Assembly (NCBI GenBank): GCA_964424805.1
Contig: CAYRKH010000007.1
Span: forward strand, 1-64,000
DNA from: IDS-8 sp964424805
GTDB lineage: Bacteria > Pseudomonadota > Gammaproteobacteria > Steroidobacterales > Woeseiaceae
Length of the DNA stretch: 64,000 nucleotides
Reading direction: 5' to 3'
The notes beneath the pieces were generated by a model, which was not told where the DNA came from, searched no databases, and saw only the letters and a program-made list of their open reading frames with translations. This document shows positions 1-7,810 of the stretch, piece by piece. The position numbers and the translations under genes were made by a program. Within the stretch, counting starts at the first letter, position 1, and each line of letters starts with the position of its first letter.

Positions 1-54
1 AACCCGATCGGCCGAACCTGGTACGTCGGTTTCAACCTTTCCTACGGGGATTGA
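1..54 (+). CDS. C-terminal end of a TonB-dependent receptor (partial)
   Basis: Reading from base 1 in frame 1 gives NPIGRTWYVGFNLSYGD followed by a TGA stop at 52-54. The G-R-T-W-Y-V-G-F pattern is the usual last beta strand of TonB-dependent outer-membrane receptors, which end with an aromatic-rich strand after a 'GRTxYxG' turn. A strong hairpin terminator follows 16 bases later, which supports a real gene end. Only 17 residues are visible, so the substrate cannot be guessed. The extra G-D after the last aromatic residue is mildly unusual, since these proteins normally end on Phe. Confidence 0.6.
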   Translation, partial: NPIGRTWYVGFNLSYGD

Positions 55-70
55 GTCCGTAACTGAACTC

Positions 71-100
71 GATGGCGGTCCAAAAGGACCGCCATCTTTC
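71..100 (+). terminator. Rho-independent terminator of the upstream receptor gene
   Basis: GATGGCGGTCC (71-81), loop AAAA (82-85) and GGACCGCCATC (86-96) form a perfect 11-bp stem. It is followed by TTTC and more T-rich sequence. It lies just after the receptor stop codon in the right orientation. Confidence 0.85.
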
Positions 101-349
101 TCTTGTCTCTATGCATCCCGATGAATCCTCTCGAGCGTCGGCACATGGCGCGTCTTAGCGATGAGCGGGGGCCGCTGCGCAGGCACTCAAGGTTGAGCTC
201 GAACACTCAGATCGATCCTGAGCAACCGAGCTGACCCGCGGCACCCAGAGAGGCGGTCGCGTGCCGACGTTGGCGCTCTCAGCCGGTCGCGTTCGGCAGG
301 AAGCCGGGCCGAGCCAGTGCCCGATGAAAACCGTCCGTGGGGCGGTCCG
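101..349. other. Intergenic stretch without recognised gene
   Basis: About 250 bases lie between the receptor terminator and the end of the dihydroorotate dehydrogenase gene on the other strand. Short open frames here have no recognisable domain and overlap antisense. I see no promoter or RNA that I can support. Confidence 0.5.
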
Positions 350-1309
350 TCAATCGGCGCCTGGTAGCCGGAGCGAGCCGACCAGTTCGCCGATGGAGTC
401 CATGTCGTGCCGGGAAAGGTACTCCGCGATTCCGGCGTTGATCTCGTGGCAGATGAGCGGCTCGTAAAAAAGCGCGGTGCCGACGCCAACGGTCGTGGCG
501 CCGGCAATGAGGAATTCCAGCGCGTCGCGGGCGTTCGCGATGCCGCCCTGGCCGATGATCGGGACGTTTTGCGGTCCCGCCACCTCGAACACCTGCCGTA
601 CTTTCCACAGGGCGATCGGCTTGATCGCCGGTCCGGACAGCCCGCCCTGCACGTTCCCGAGGACCGGCCGGCGCCTTTCGACGTCGATCGCCATGCCGCT
701 GATGGTGTTGATGACGGCCAGCGCGTCGGCGCCCGCCTCTATGCAGCGGCGCGCATTCTCCGCGATATCGGTCTGGTTCGGCGACAGCTTGGCGATGATG
801 GGCTTTGACGTTTGCGCGCGGCAGGCGGCGACCACCTTGGCGGACATGTCCGGGTAGTTGCCGAACGACACCCCACCTTCCTTGATGTTCGGGCAGGAGA
901 TGTTGATCTCGATGGCATCGATCGGTGAATCATCGAAACGGCGCGTGACTTCCGCGTAGTCCTCGATCGTGGAGCCGCAAACGTTGGCGAAGAAACGCGT
1001 TTCGGTGAAATCCAGGGCGGGCAGTATCGCCGTGATCACCCTGTCGACCCCCGGGTTCTGGAGGCCGATGGCGTTCAGCATGCCCATCGGGGTCTCGGCC
1101 ATGCGGTGCTGCGGGTTGCCGAGCCGCGGCTCGAGCGTCGTGCCCTTCAGGACCACGGCGCCCACGTCGCGGTTGGAGAAGCCGTGCACGCGCGTGTATT
1201 CCTCGCCGAAGCCGACACAGCCCGAGAGCAGCACGATGGGTGAGGCGAGCGAAAGGCCGCAGAAGTCCACTTCGAGCGGGTTGTCGGCGGCCGGGGCGGT
1301 TGGCGTCAT
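350..1309 (-). CDS. pyrD: Dihydroorotate dehydrogenase, class 1-like
   Basis: 319-residue FMN TIM-barrel enzyme of pyrimidine synthesis, oxidising dihydroorotate to orotate in the cytosol. Visible are the N-terminal 'LASPIVLLSGCVGFG' segment, the active-site loop 'EINISCPN' with a Cys base (class 1; class 2 enzymes use Ser), 'AKLSPN', and the phosphate-binding 'IIGQGGI' and 'GATTVGVGTA' loops. No N-terminal membrane helix of the class 2 type common in Gammaproteobacteria is present. The sequence resembles class 1B, which normally works with a PyrK iron-sulfur subunit, but no pyrK is nearby. It lacks the ferredoxin extension of PreA-type dihydropyrimidine dehydrogenases. The gene is monocistronic here and divergent from trmL. 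Confidence 0.85.
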   Translation of the reverse strand: MTPTAPAADNPLEVDFCGLSLASPIVLLSGCVGFGEEYTRVHGFSNRDVGAVVLKGTTLEPRLGNPQHRMAETPMGMLNAIGLQNPGVDRVITAILPALDFTETRFFANVCGSTIEDYAEVTRRFDDSPIDAIEINISCPNIKEGGVSFGNYPDMSAKVVAACRAQTSKPIIAKLSPNQTDIAENARRCIEAGADALAVINTISGMAIDVERRRPVLGNVQGGLSGPAIKPIALWKVRQVFEVAGPQNVPIIGQGGIANARDALEFLIAGATTVGVGTALFYEPLICHEINAGIAEYLSRHDMDSIGELVGSLRLPGAD

Positions 1310-1394
1310 AATGGGGTCAGGCCTGCTGCTTCGGGGTGTGCCGCGGCGTCAGTGCGCGGCATACGACTTTGCAGTTTATCCGTTCGAGCTTGCG

Positions 1395-1850
1395 ATGTTC
1401 AGCCTGATCCTCTACCAGCCCGAGATTCCGCCGAACACCGGCAACATCATCCGGCTGGCTGCCAATACCGGTGCCGCATTGCACCTCGTCGAGCCGCTGG
1501 GGTTCGAACTGGACGAGCCGCGCCTCCGGCGGGCCGGCCTGGACTATTCCGAGTACGCCACCGTTCGCACGCATTCTTCACTCGAAGCCTGCCTGCAGCG
1601 GCTGGGCAACCCGCGAGTGTTCGCTTGCAGCACGCGCGGCACGACCCGCTACACCCTGCCGGCGTACCGCCCGGCGGACGCGTTCCTGTTCGGGCCGGAA
1701 ACCCGCGGCTTGCCGCCGGCAATCCTGGAGTCGCTGCCGGCAGAACGGCGTCTCCACATCCCGATGCGCCCCAACAACCGCAGCCTGAACCTGTCGAACG
1801 CGGCGTCCGTGATCCTCTACGAAGCCTGGCGCCAACAAGACTTCGTGTAG
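1395..1850 (+). CDS. trmL: tRNA (cytidine/uridine-34 2'-O)-methyltransferase TrmL
   Basis: 151-residue SPOUT methyltransferase, close to the usual 150-160 residues, that methylates the wobble ribose of leucine tRNAs. It shows all three SPOUT motifs: 'NTGNIIRLAANTG' near the start, 'FGPETRGLP' and 'IPMRPNNRSLNLSNA'. The start MFSLILYQPEIPPNTG is chosen because homologues begin exactly with this strand; upstream in-frame sequence is unrelated. In E. coli trmL lies near gpsA-secB-grxC-yibN, as here, but here it converges on gpsA. Its TAG stop is part of a REP element. Confidence 0.93.
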   Translation: MFSLILYQPEIPPNTGNIIRLAANTGAALHLVEPLGFELDEPRLRRAGLDYSEYATVRTHSSLEACLQRLGNPRVFACSTRGTTRYTLPAYRPADAFLFGPETRGLPPAILESLPAERRLHIPMRPNNRSLNLSNAASVILYEAWRQQDFV

Positions 1851-1920
1851 GAGCGCGCACTGCGCGCGATGCCACGGCGAGCAAAAAACGTAGCACCGCG
1901 CGCACTGCGCGCTCCCACAG
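1847..1920. repeat. REP pair (BIME) between convergent trmL and gpsA
   Basis: A GTAG-headed palindrome, GTAGGAGCGCGCACTGCGCG, begins at 1847 and is followed by GATGCCACGG. An inverted copy ends at about 1919 (GCGCACTGCGCGCTCCCAC). The TAG at 1848-1850 is the stop of trmL. Such paired palindromes between convergent genes can form hairpins in both transcripts. I call it REP-like from the GTAG head and hairpin. Confidence 0.8.
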
Positions 1921-1923
1921 CGG

Positions 1924-2964
1924 CTACTCGGCCTTAAGCTCGCGATTCATCAGCGCGCCGACGGCATCGCGCGGGGACACGCCTTCGTACAGGATGCAAT
2001 ACACCTGCTCGCAGATCGGCATCTCGACGCCGAGGCGGCCGGAAACCTGGTGCACGGCCTTCGCGGCGCGTACGCCCTCGACGACCTGGTCGATACTGGC
2101 CTCGGCCTCCTCGACCGTCATACCCGACGCGAGCGCCAGTCCGAAGCGGCGGTTGCGCGACTGGTCGTCGGTGCAGGTGAGCACGAGGTCACCCATGCCC
2201 GCAAGGCCGACGAAAGTGTCCTGCTTCGCGCCCAGCGCGACGCCCAGCCGGGTCATCTCCGCGAGTCCGCGGTTGATCAGTGCGATGCGCGCGTTGGCGC
2301 CGAAGCCGAGCCCGTCCGAGATCCCGGCGCCGATCGCGATCACGTTCTTGACCGCGCCGCCGACCTCCACGCCGACGATGTCGGCCGACGTGTACGCGCG
2401 AAAATTGGGACCCGAGAGCGCGCGCGCAAGGTCGGACGCGAACGCCGGGTCGTTCGCGGCTATCGTCAGCGCCGTCGGCAGGCCCTCGGCAACTTCGCGG
2501 GCGAAGGTCGGGCCGGACAGGACCGCCATCGCGTGGTCCTCGCCGAGGAGCTCGCGCACGACCTCGTGCGGCAGCTTGCCGGTCGTCAGCTCGAAGCCCT
2601 TCGTAGCCCAGCAGATGCGCTCCCCCCCGTGCATCAGCGGCTGGAGTTTGGTGATCGTTTCGCGCAGCCCGCGGCTGGGGACGGCCAGCAGGATATCGCC
2701 GGCGCCCTCGATGGCATCCGCGAGCTCCACGTTCACGCGGATGTTGTCGGCCAGGCGCACGCCCGGCAGGTAGCGGCGGTTTTCGCGCGCGGCATCGGCG
2801 GCGCGAAGCTGCGCGGCATCGCGTCCCCAGAGACCGACCGCCCTGCCCGAACGCGCGAGCTGCATCGCGAGCGCGGTACCCCAGGAGCCGGCACCGATGA
2901 CCGCGATGGCCGGTGCGTCGTCGGGAGCCGGCGTTGGCGAATCCTTCGGTGCGACGGTGTTCAG
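1924..2964 (-). CDS. gpsA: Glycerol-3-phosphate dehydrogenase [NAD(P)+] GpsA, probable CTG start
   Basis: Makes sn-glycerol 3-phosphate for phospholipid synthesis in the cytosol. It shows the Rossmann motif 'IAVIGAGSWGTALA', 'SGPTFAREVAEGLP' and the catalytic-domain 'GGAVKNVIAIGAGI' with the conserved Lys. The first ATG (2865) lies after the Rossmann glycines, so it cannot be the start. Upstream, the frame is open only to a stop at 2982-2980 and contains no ATG, GTG or TTG. The only near-cognate start is CTG at 2964-2962, overlapping the secB TGA as CTGA. This gives 346 residues, a normal GpsA length. A sequencing error is the alternative. It is the last gene of yibN-grxC-secB-gpsA. Confidence 0.9.
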   Translation of the reverse strand: MNTVAPKDSPTPAPDDAPAIAVIGAGSWGTALAMQLARSGRAVGLWGRDAAQLRAADAARENRRYLPGVRLADNIRVNVELADAIEGAGDILLAVPSRGLRETITKLQPLMHGGERICWATKGFELTTGKLPHEVVRELLGEDHAMAVLSGPTFAREVAEGLPTALTIAANDPAFASDLARALSGPNFRAYTSADIVGVEVGGAVKNVIAIGAGISDGLGFGANARIALINRGLAEMTRLGVALGAKQDTFVGLAGMGDLVLTCTDDQSRNRRFGLALASGMTVEEAEASIDQVVEGVRAAKAVHQVSGRLGVEMPICEQVYCILYEGVSPRDAVGALMNRELKAE

Positions 2965-3479
2965 TGGTTGCCGCCCCCGTTACCGGTGGCTCCCGGTGCC
3001 GGCGTGGGCGGCTGCGCCCCGGCCTGCGCCTGCTTCTGGGCCTCCGCCCGGCTTTGCGCGTACAACGCGTCGAAGTTGATCGGCTGCAGCATCAGTTCCG
3101 GAAAGCCGCCTTTCGCCACGATGCTGGCGATCGATTCCCGTGCGTACGGGAACAGCACGTTCGGACAGAAGCTGCCCACCACGGCGGCAAACTCCTCGTC
3201 GTCATAGCCGCTGATGTAGAACAGGCCGGCCTGCTGCAGCTCGATGAGGAACACGGTCTTGTCATCGTGCTTCGTTTCCACCGTGATCGTCAGCACGACC
3301 TCGTGATGACCGCCCTGGCCTGCGCTGTGCGTGCTGCGGAGGTTCAGGTTCGTCTTCGGTTCCCATTTACCCTCGGTGAACACCTGCGGAGTCTGCGGCG
3401 ACTCGAAAGAGAAGTCCTTGAGGTAGATCTTCTGGATGGAGATCGTGCGTTCCGCGGGTTTGTTTTCCTGTTCTGCCAT
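2961..3479 (-). CDS. secB: Protein-export chaperone SecB
   Basis: 172-residue cytosolic chaperone that keeps preproteins unfolded and hands them to SecA. The N-terminal 'ISIQKIYLKDFSFESP' strand, 'VFLIELQQAGLFYISGYDDEE' region, 'CPNVLFPYARE' and 'FPELMLQPINFDALYAQ' are typical SecB. The C-terminal tail is extended and rich in A, Q, P and G. An AGGACGAGG Shine-Dalgarno precedes the ATG. It sits 25 bases downstream of grxC and overlaps gpsA, as in other Gammaproteobacteria. Confidence 0.97.
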   Translation of the reverse strand: MAEQENKPAERTISIQKIYLKDFSFESPQTPQVFTEGKWEPKTNLNLRSTHSAGQGGHHEVVLTITVETKHDDKTVFLIELQQAGLFYISGYDDEEFAAVVGSFCPNVLFPYARESIASIVAKGGFPELMLQPINFDALYAQSRAEAQKQAQAGAQPPTPAPGATGNGGGNH

Positions 3480-3504
3480 TGCCTCGTCCTGTGATTGAAT
3501 CCGG

Positions 3505-3789
3505 TTACGCGTTCCCGGCCCCGGCCTCGCGGCCGAGCATCCGGTCGAGCTCGCCGCTCCCGTCGAGCTCGTTCAGCTCGTCGAAGCCGCCGATCGGCTG
3601 CCCGTCGATGAAAATCTGCGGCACCGTGCGCCTGCCGCTCCTCGCTTCCATTTCCCGGCGCGCCTCCGGATTGTCGGAGACCGGGATCTCCTGCCACTCC
3701 AGCCCTTTTTTCTTCAGCAACATACGGGCTGCCGCGCAGAACGGGCAATAAGCGTTGCCATAGAGCTCGATTTTCGGTGCTGCTGTCAT
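3505..3789 (-). CDS. grxC: Glutaredoxin 3
   Basis: 94-residue dithiol glutaredoxin that reduces disulfides with glutathione. It has the active site C-P-F-C at about residues 15-18, the cis-proline motif 'RTVPQIFI' and the 'GGFDEL' glutathione-binding turn. It lies between yibN (30 bases upstream) and secB, the conserved gene order. Confidence 0.95.
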   Translation of the reverse strand: MTAAPKIELYGNAYCPFCAAARMLLKKKGLEWQEIPVSDNPEARREMEARSGRRTVPQIFIDGQPIGGFDELNELDGSGELDRMLGREAGAGNA

Positions 3790-3819
3790 GCCGGCGGCTG
3801 CCTGTGTCCTGCCGTCCGC

Positions 3820-4260
3820 CTACTTTTTCCTGGTCTTTTTCGACGTTACCAGCGGCAGGCTCGCCTGCTGCCAGGCGTTCATGCCCCCGCGCAGCCCGAA
3901 CACGTTCTCGAGGCCCGCCTTGCGCAGCTTGTCCACCGTACGGCTGGAGGTCATGCCCGCCTCGCACACGGCGACGATCGGCCGTGACTTGAATTTCTCG
4001 ATGACGGCGCTCTTCGCGTCCAGCTCGTCGGCGGGAACGTTCCTGGCATTGACGATATGGCCGCGCGCGAACGCCTCCGCGCTCCTGAGGTCGAGCACGA
4101 CGGCGTCCGCGTTGATCAGCTTCACCGCATCCTGGGGCTCGAGGTTCATGACGCCGCGCGCCTTGCGCCTGACTTCGGAAAAGATGACGAGAAAAAACGA
4201 CAGCAGCAGCGCGCCGACGAGCAGGGGGTGATTGGCGGTGAATTCGAGGTACTGTTCCAT
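3820..4260 (-). CDS. yibN: Membrane-anchored rhodanese-like protein (YibN family)
   Basis: 146 residues. One N-terminal membrane helix (about residues 12-32, 'LLVGALLLSFFLVIF') is followed by a cytosolic rhodanese domain with the 'VVLDLRSAEAFARGHI' entry and an active-site Cys in the loop 'VCEAGMTSS'. The tail is basic (SKKTRKK). Start MEQYLEFT is preferred over upstream in-frame codons because homologues start just before the helix. First gene of the yibN-grxC-secB-gpsA operon, divergent from envC. The physiological sulfur donor or partner is not known from sequence. Confidence 0.9.
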   Translation of the reverse strand: MEQYLEFTANHPLLVGALLLSFFLVIFSEVRRKARGVMNLEPQDAVKLINADAVVLDLRSAEAFARGHIVNARNVPADELDAKSAVIEKFKSRPIVAVCEAGMTSSRTVDKLRKAGLENVFGLRGGMNAWQQASLPLVTSKKTRKK

Positions 4261-4403
4261 CTGGCGGCGGTGCGGGTGGTATCGGGTGCTTGCCGGCAAA
4301 AAACCGCCGGGCGGGCGAAAGCACGCAGTATACCAGCGCGCAAGGGCGCGGGCCCCGGCCCGGGCGTTCCGGCCGGGCGCCCAACGTTCTACACTCCTGC
4401 TCC

Positions 4404-5561
4404 ATGACGCGCGGCTGGCTCTATATTGTGTTGCTCGGTGTGCTGGTTCCGGCAATCGCCTCGCCCCAGGACGACGGGCAGGTGCGCATCAAGGAGCGCG
4501 AGCTCGAGGAAGTCCGGGAGCGCATCAGCGCGTTGAAGGAGCAGATGGACCGGCGCGCCGCCGAGCGCGAGTCGCTGGCCGGGGAGCTCGAGGCGGCCGA
4601 GGTCCGCATTTCGGAAACGCGTATCCATCTCGGCGAGCTGGAAAAGCAGGAGCGCTACGCCGAAGAGAAGCTCGCAAAGCTCGCGACAGAAATCGGAGCA
4701 GCCGAGGCGGCGCTGGCCGAAGAAAGCGCCCGCCTGGCCGACCAGGTGAGGGCAGCCTGGATGGGCGGAAGCCAGGAACGCGTCCGGCTGCTGCTGAACC
4801 AGCAGGATCCGGCGACCCTGGGCCGCCTGCTCGTCTACTACCGCTATCTCAGCGCGTATCGCAGCGGCAACATTGCGACCGTGACGGCGCAGCTCGAGAG
4901 GCTCGCGCGGCTGCACGGCGACGCCGCCGCGGAGCGCGACCGGCTGGCGGCCCTCAGCCGCGAGCGCGAGGCGGAGCTGGCCGAGCTCGCCGCCGCCCAG
5001 GAGCGACGGCAGGCGCTGCTCGCCTCGGTGAAAGAGCGGATGGCCGAGGCCGGCGCGGAGATCGAGCGCCTGGCGGCCCAGGAAGCCGACCTGTCGCGGC
5101 TGATCGCGGAGCTGACCGCCATCCTGTCGGATTACCCGATCACGTCCGACCAGCCGTTCGCCGCGCTCAAGGGACGCCTGACCTGGCCCGTCGCCGGCCA
5201 GCTCCTGCACGACTTCGGACAGCCGCGCGCGAACGGCCGGCTGAAGTGGAACGGCGTCGTGCTCGCGGCGCCGCGCGGGCGCGAAGTGCGCTCGGTCTAC
5301 CACGGGCGCGTCATCTTTGCCGATTGGCTGGACGGCATGGGCCTGCTCGTCATCGTGAACCACGGCGACGGCTATCTCACCCTCTACGGGCACAACGAGA
5401 CGACCCTGAAAAGCGCCGGCGACTGGGTGGCACCGGGCGACGTCATCGCGACGGTGGGCGCAAGCGGCGGCCAGCCGCGGGCGAGCCTGTATTTCGAGAT
5501 CCGCCGCAACGCCAGGCCGGTCGACCCGAGGGCCTGGTTCAGCCGCCAGCCGTCCGGCTAA
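4404..5561 (+). CDS. envC: Murein hydrolase activator EnvC
   Basis: 385-residue periplasmic protein that activates cell-division amidases at the septum. It has a signal peptide (MTRGWLYIVLLGVLVPAIAS), a long coiled coil (about residues 25-240, many E/R/L heptads) and a C-terminal LytM/M23 domain beginning near 'GRLTWPVAGQLLHDFG'. The domain keeps 'LYGHNE' and 'SLYFEIRR' but lacks the full zinc ligand set, as expected for EnvC, an activator and not a peptidase. Start ATG at 4404 places the signal peptide at the N terminus. Head of the envC-ctpA-yibQ group. Confidence 0.93.
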   Translation: MTRGWLYIVLLGVLVPAIASPQDDGQVRIKERELEEVRERISALKEQMDRRAAERESLAGELEAAEVRISETRIHLGELEKQERYAEEKLAKLATEIGAAEAALAEESARLADQVRAAWMGGSQERVRLLLNQQDPATLGRLLVYYRYLSAYRSGNIATVTAQLERLARLHGDAAAERDRLAALSREREAELAELAAAQERRQALLASVKERMAEAGAEIERLAAQEADLSRLIAELTAILSDYPITSDQPFAALKGRLTWPVAGQLLHDFGQPRANGRLKWNGVVLAAPRGREVRSVYHGRVIFADWLDGMGLLVIVNHGDGYLTLYGHNETTLKSAGDWVAPGDVIATVGASGGQPRASLYFEIRRNARPVDPRAWFSRQPSG

Positions 5562-5739
5562 CCCGAAAAATCCCCCCGATCGCGAGCAACGCCCGATCGG
5601 CAGGTTTTCCGGGCTGGCGCCGGGCATCCTCAACGGCAACTGTCGCCCCGGCAGGCGGTCGTATCAGGAGGCGCGGCGGTGCCGGTCCCCGCCGTCCGGG
5701 GCTATGCTATCGTGAATCGCCGGTATCGAGGAACTTCGC

Positions 5740-6972
5740 TTGCCGTTACGAACCGCCGCTATCCTGGTTTTTGCCCTCAGCGCCCTCTCCGGCCTGGGGC
5801 TTTATCTCGCCGACGTCCGCCTGCGGCCGCCCGAGGACAGCGCCAGCTTGTCGTGGGAGCAGGCCCGCCTGTTCGCCGAGGTCATGGAGCGCGTCAAGCA
5901 GGATTACGTCAAACCGGTGGACGACCAGGAACTGCTCGAGAGCGCGATTCGCGGCATGGTGTCGGGGCTGGATCCGCATTCGGAGTTCCTGGACCGGGAG
6001 GAATACCGCGATATCCGCATCAGCACCTCCGGTCATTACTCCGGCGTCGGCATCGAAGTGAGCACCCTCGATCGCGAGATCACCGTGATCACACCCATCG
6101 ACAACACGCCAGCGCAGCGGGCCGGCATCCGGAGCGGCGACACGATCCTCTCCGTCGACGGCGTCTCGGTGGACCCGGACCGGCTGCATGACACCATTGA
6201 ACGCATGCGCGGCCAAGCCGGCACGCAGGTCAGCCTGACGGTGCAGCGAGCGGACGCCCGCGAGCCGCTGCAGTTCACCTTGCAGCGCGAAAGTATCCAG
6301 GTGGCGAGCGTGCGGCACGAACTGCTCGAAGCGGCCGTGGGCTATTCCCGCATCAGCCAGTTCAACCAGACCACGCCGGGCGAGCTGCGTGACGCCATAA
6401 GCGCGCTCCGGTCCGAGGCGCACGAACGTTACGGCAGCGAGCTCACGGGCCTCGTCGTCGACCTGCGTAATAATCCCGGCGGCATCCTGGACGCGGCGGT
6501 CGCCGTCGCCGACCTCTTTTTGGAGGACGGCGTGATCGTCACGGCGGACGGCCGTACCCCCGAGGCTCGTTTCACGCGCCGGGCCGGGCGGGGCGACATC
6601 CTCGACGGGGTCTCCATGGTCGTACTCGTCAACCAAGGCTCGGCTTCGGCGTCCGAGATCGTCGCCGGCGCGCTGCAGGATCACGGTCGCGCCCTCGTGG
6701 TCGGCACGGCGACTTTCGGCAAGGGACTGGTGCAGACCGTCATGCCGTTGTCGGAGGGCCGCGCCCTGAAGCTGACCACGTCGCGCTACTACACGCCCTC
6801 CGGCGATTCGATCCATCACAAGGGCATCGTGCCGGACGTGGTCATCGAGGACTCCGGCAGCTACCCGCCACCCGCGCTTTCCTCCGGCGTCGATCGCGAC
6901 GGCGACGCGCAGCTCGGCGAAGCCCTGAAACGGCTGCGGCGGCTGGGCGTCATGCACAGCCGGATCACGTGA
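5740..6972 (+). CDS. ctpA: C-terminal processing peptidase (S41 family, CtpA-like)
   Basis: 410-residue periplasmic serine protease. It has an N-terminal membrane/signal segment (about 4-24), a PDZ domain (about 90-170, 'GVGIEVSTLDREITVITPI', 'AGIRSGDTILSVDG') and a peptidase core with 'GLVVDLRNNPGG', the nucleophile region 'NQGSASASEIVAGAL' and the general-base Lys in 'TFGKGLVQT'. The start is TTG at 5740, supported by GAGGAA at 5728-5733, and it places the signal anchor correctly. It overlaps yibQ by GTGA. In Pseudomonas and relatives ctpA also lies next to envC. Confidence 0.93.
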   Translation: MPLRTAAILVFALSALSGLGLYLADVRLRPPEDSASLSWEQARLFAEVMERVKQDYVKPVDDQELLESAIRGMVSGLDPHSEFLDREEYRDIRISTSGHYSGVGIEVSTLDREITVITPIDNTPAQRAGIRSGDTILSVDGVSVDPDRLHDTIERMRGQAGTQVSLTVQRADAREPLQFTLQRESIQVASVRHELLEAAVGYSRISQFNQTTPGELRDAISALRSEAHERYGSELTGLVVDLRNNPGGILDAAVAVADLFLEDGVIVTADGRTPEARFTRRAGRGDILDGVSMVVLVNQGSASASEIVAGALQDHGRALVVGTATFGKGLVQTVMPLSEGRALKLTTSRYYTPSGDSIHHKGIVPDVVIEDSGSYPPPALSSGVDRDGDAQLGEALKRLRRLGVMHSRIT

Positions 6973-7802
6973 CCCGCCGCGGGAAGCGCGTCATTGCCGG
7001 CCTGGCAGCGGGAGCGGCGGCGCTGGTTCTGTCCGCCGTCGCCTGCGCCGCGCCGCCGGCAATCGCCATCATCATTGACGACCTCGGCTACCAGCTCGCC
7101 GCCGGCCGGCGAACAGTGGCACTTCCCGGCCCCGTGGCCTGCGCGGTGCTGCCGTCGACCCCGCGCGCGACGCTGCTGGCGGAAGCCGCTTTCGCGGCGG
7201 GCAAGGACGTGCTGCTGCACCTGCCGCTGCAGCCGATGAACTGGGACGGCGCCGACGTGCCCGGGGCTATCCTCCTGGACACGAGCCGCGCGCAGCTGGC
7301 GCGCTCGTTCGCGGAGAGCCTGCGCTCGGTCCCGCACGTGGTGGGTGTCAACACGCACCAGGGCAGCCTCCTGACGCGGCACCCGGGGCACATGAGCTGG
7401 CTGATGGAGGAGATTCGCGCCCAGGGCGACCTGTTCTTCGTCGACAGCCGCACGACTCACGAGAGCGTTGCCCTGGGCATGGCCCGCGAGTCGGGCGTAC
7501 CCGCGGTGGAGCGCGACGTTTTTCTCGATCCCGATACGGAACCGGCGACCGTCGCTCGCGAGTTCGCGCGCCTGAAGCAGCTCGCGCGCGAGCAGGGCAT
7601 GGCCGTCGGCATCGGGCATCCCTATCCGGCGACGCTGGCGCTGCTCGAGCAGGAATTGCCGAAACTCGAAGCAGAAGGTTTCCGGCTGGTCAGCATCAGC
7701 GATTACGTCGCCGAGGCACGCAACAGGGCGGCGCTGCAGGCCGACGGCCCGGCGCCCGCGATGCCGGCCGCCGGCGGGGCGACCGCGGCCGCCGCAAAAT
7801 GA
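6969..7802 (+). CDS. yibQ: Divergent polysaccharide deacetylase (YibQ family)
   Basis: 277 residues with a signal peptide (first about 27 residues), then 'IAIIIDDLGYQ', 'LLHLPLQP', 'GVNTHQGS', 'FFVDSRTT' and 'VGIGHPYPATL', the conserved blocks of the divergent polysaccharide deacetylase family. The paired Asp and two His resemble the metal site of NodB-type deacetylases. The substrate is unproved; the envC neighbourhood suggests cell-wall glycans. GTG start overlaps the ctpA stop (GTGA). The C-terminal tail is A/P/G-rich and probably disordered. Confidence 0.88.
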   Translation: MTRRGKRVIAGLAAGAAALVLSAVACAAPPAIAIIIDDLGYQLAAGRRTVALPGPVACAVLPSTPRATLLAEAAFAAGKDVLLHLPLQPMNWDGADVPGAILLDTSRAQLARSFAESLRSVPHVVGVNTHQGSLLTRHPGHMSWLMEEIRAQGDLFFVDSRTTHESVALGMARESGVPAVERDVFLDPDTEPATVAREFARLKQLAREQGMAVGIGHPYPATLALLEQELPKLEAEGFRLVSISDYVAEARNRAALQADGPAPAMPAAGGATAAAAK

Positions 7803-7810
7803 GGGGAAAC

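Noticed and set aside
350..1309. Dihydropyrimidine dehydrogenase PreA
   Set aside because: The C-terminal ferredoxin domain is missing and the length fits dihydroorotate dehydrogenase.
4232..6061. Long plus-strand frame of 609 codons
   Set aside because: It overlaps envC and ctpA in another frame and is an Arg/Gly-rich low-complexity shadow.
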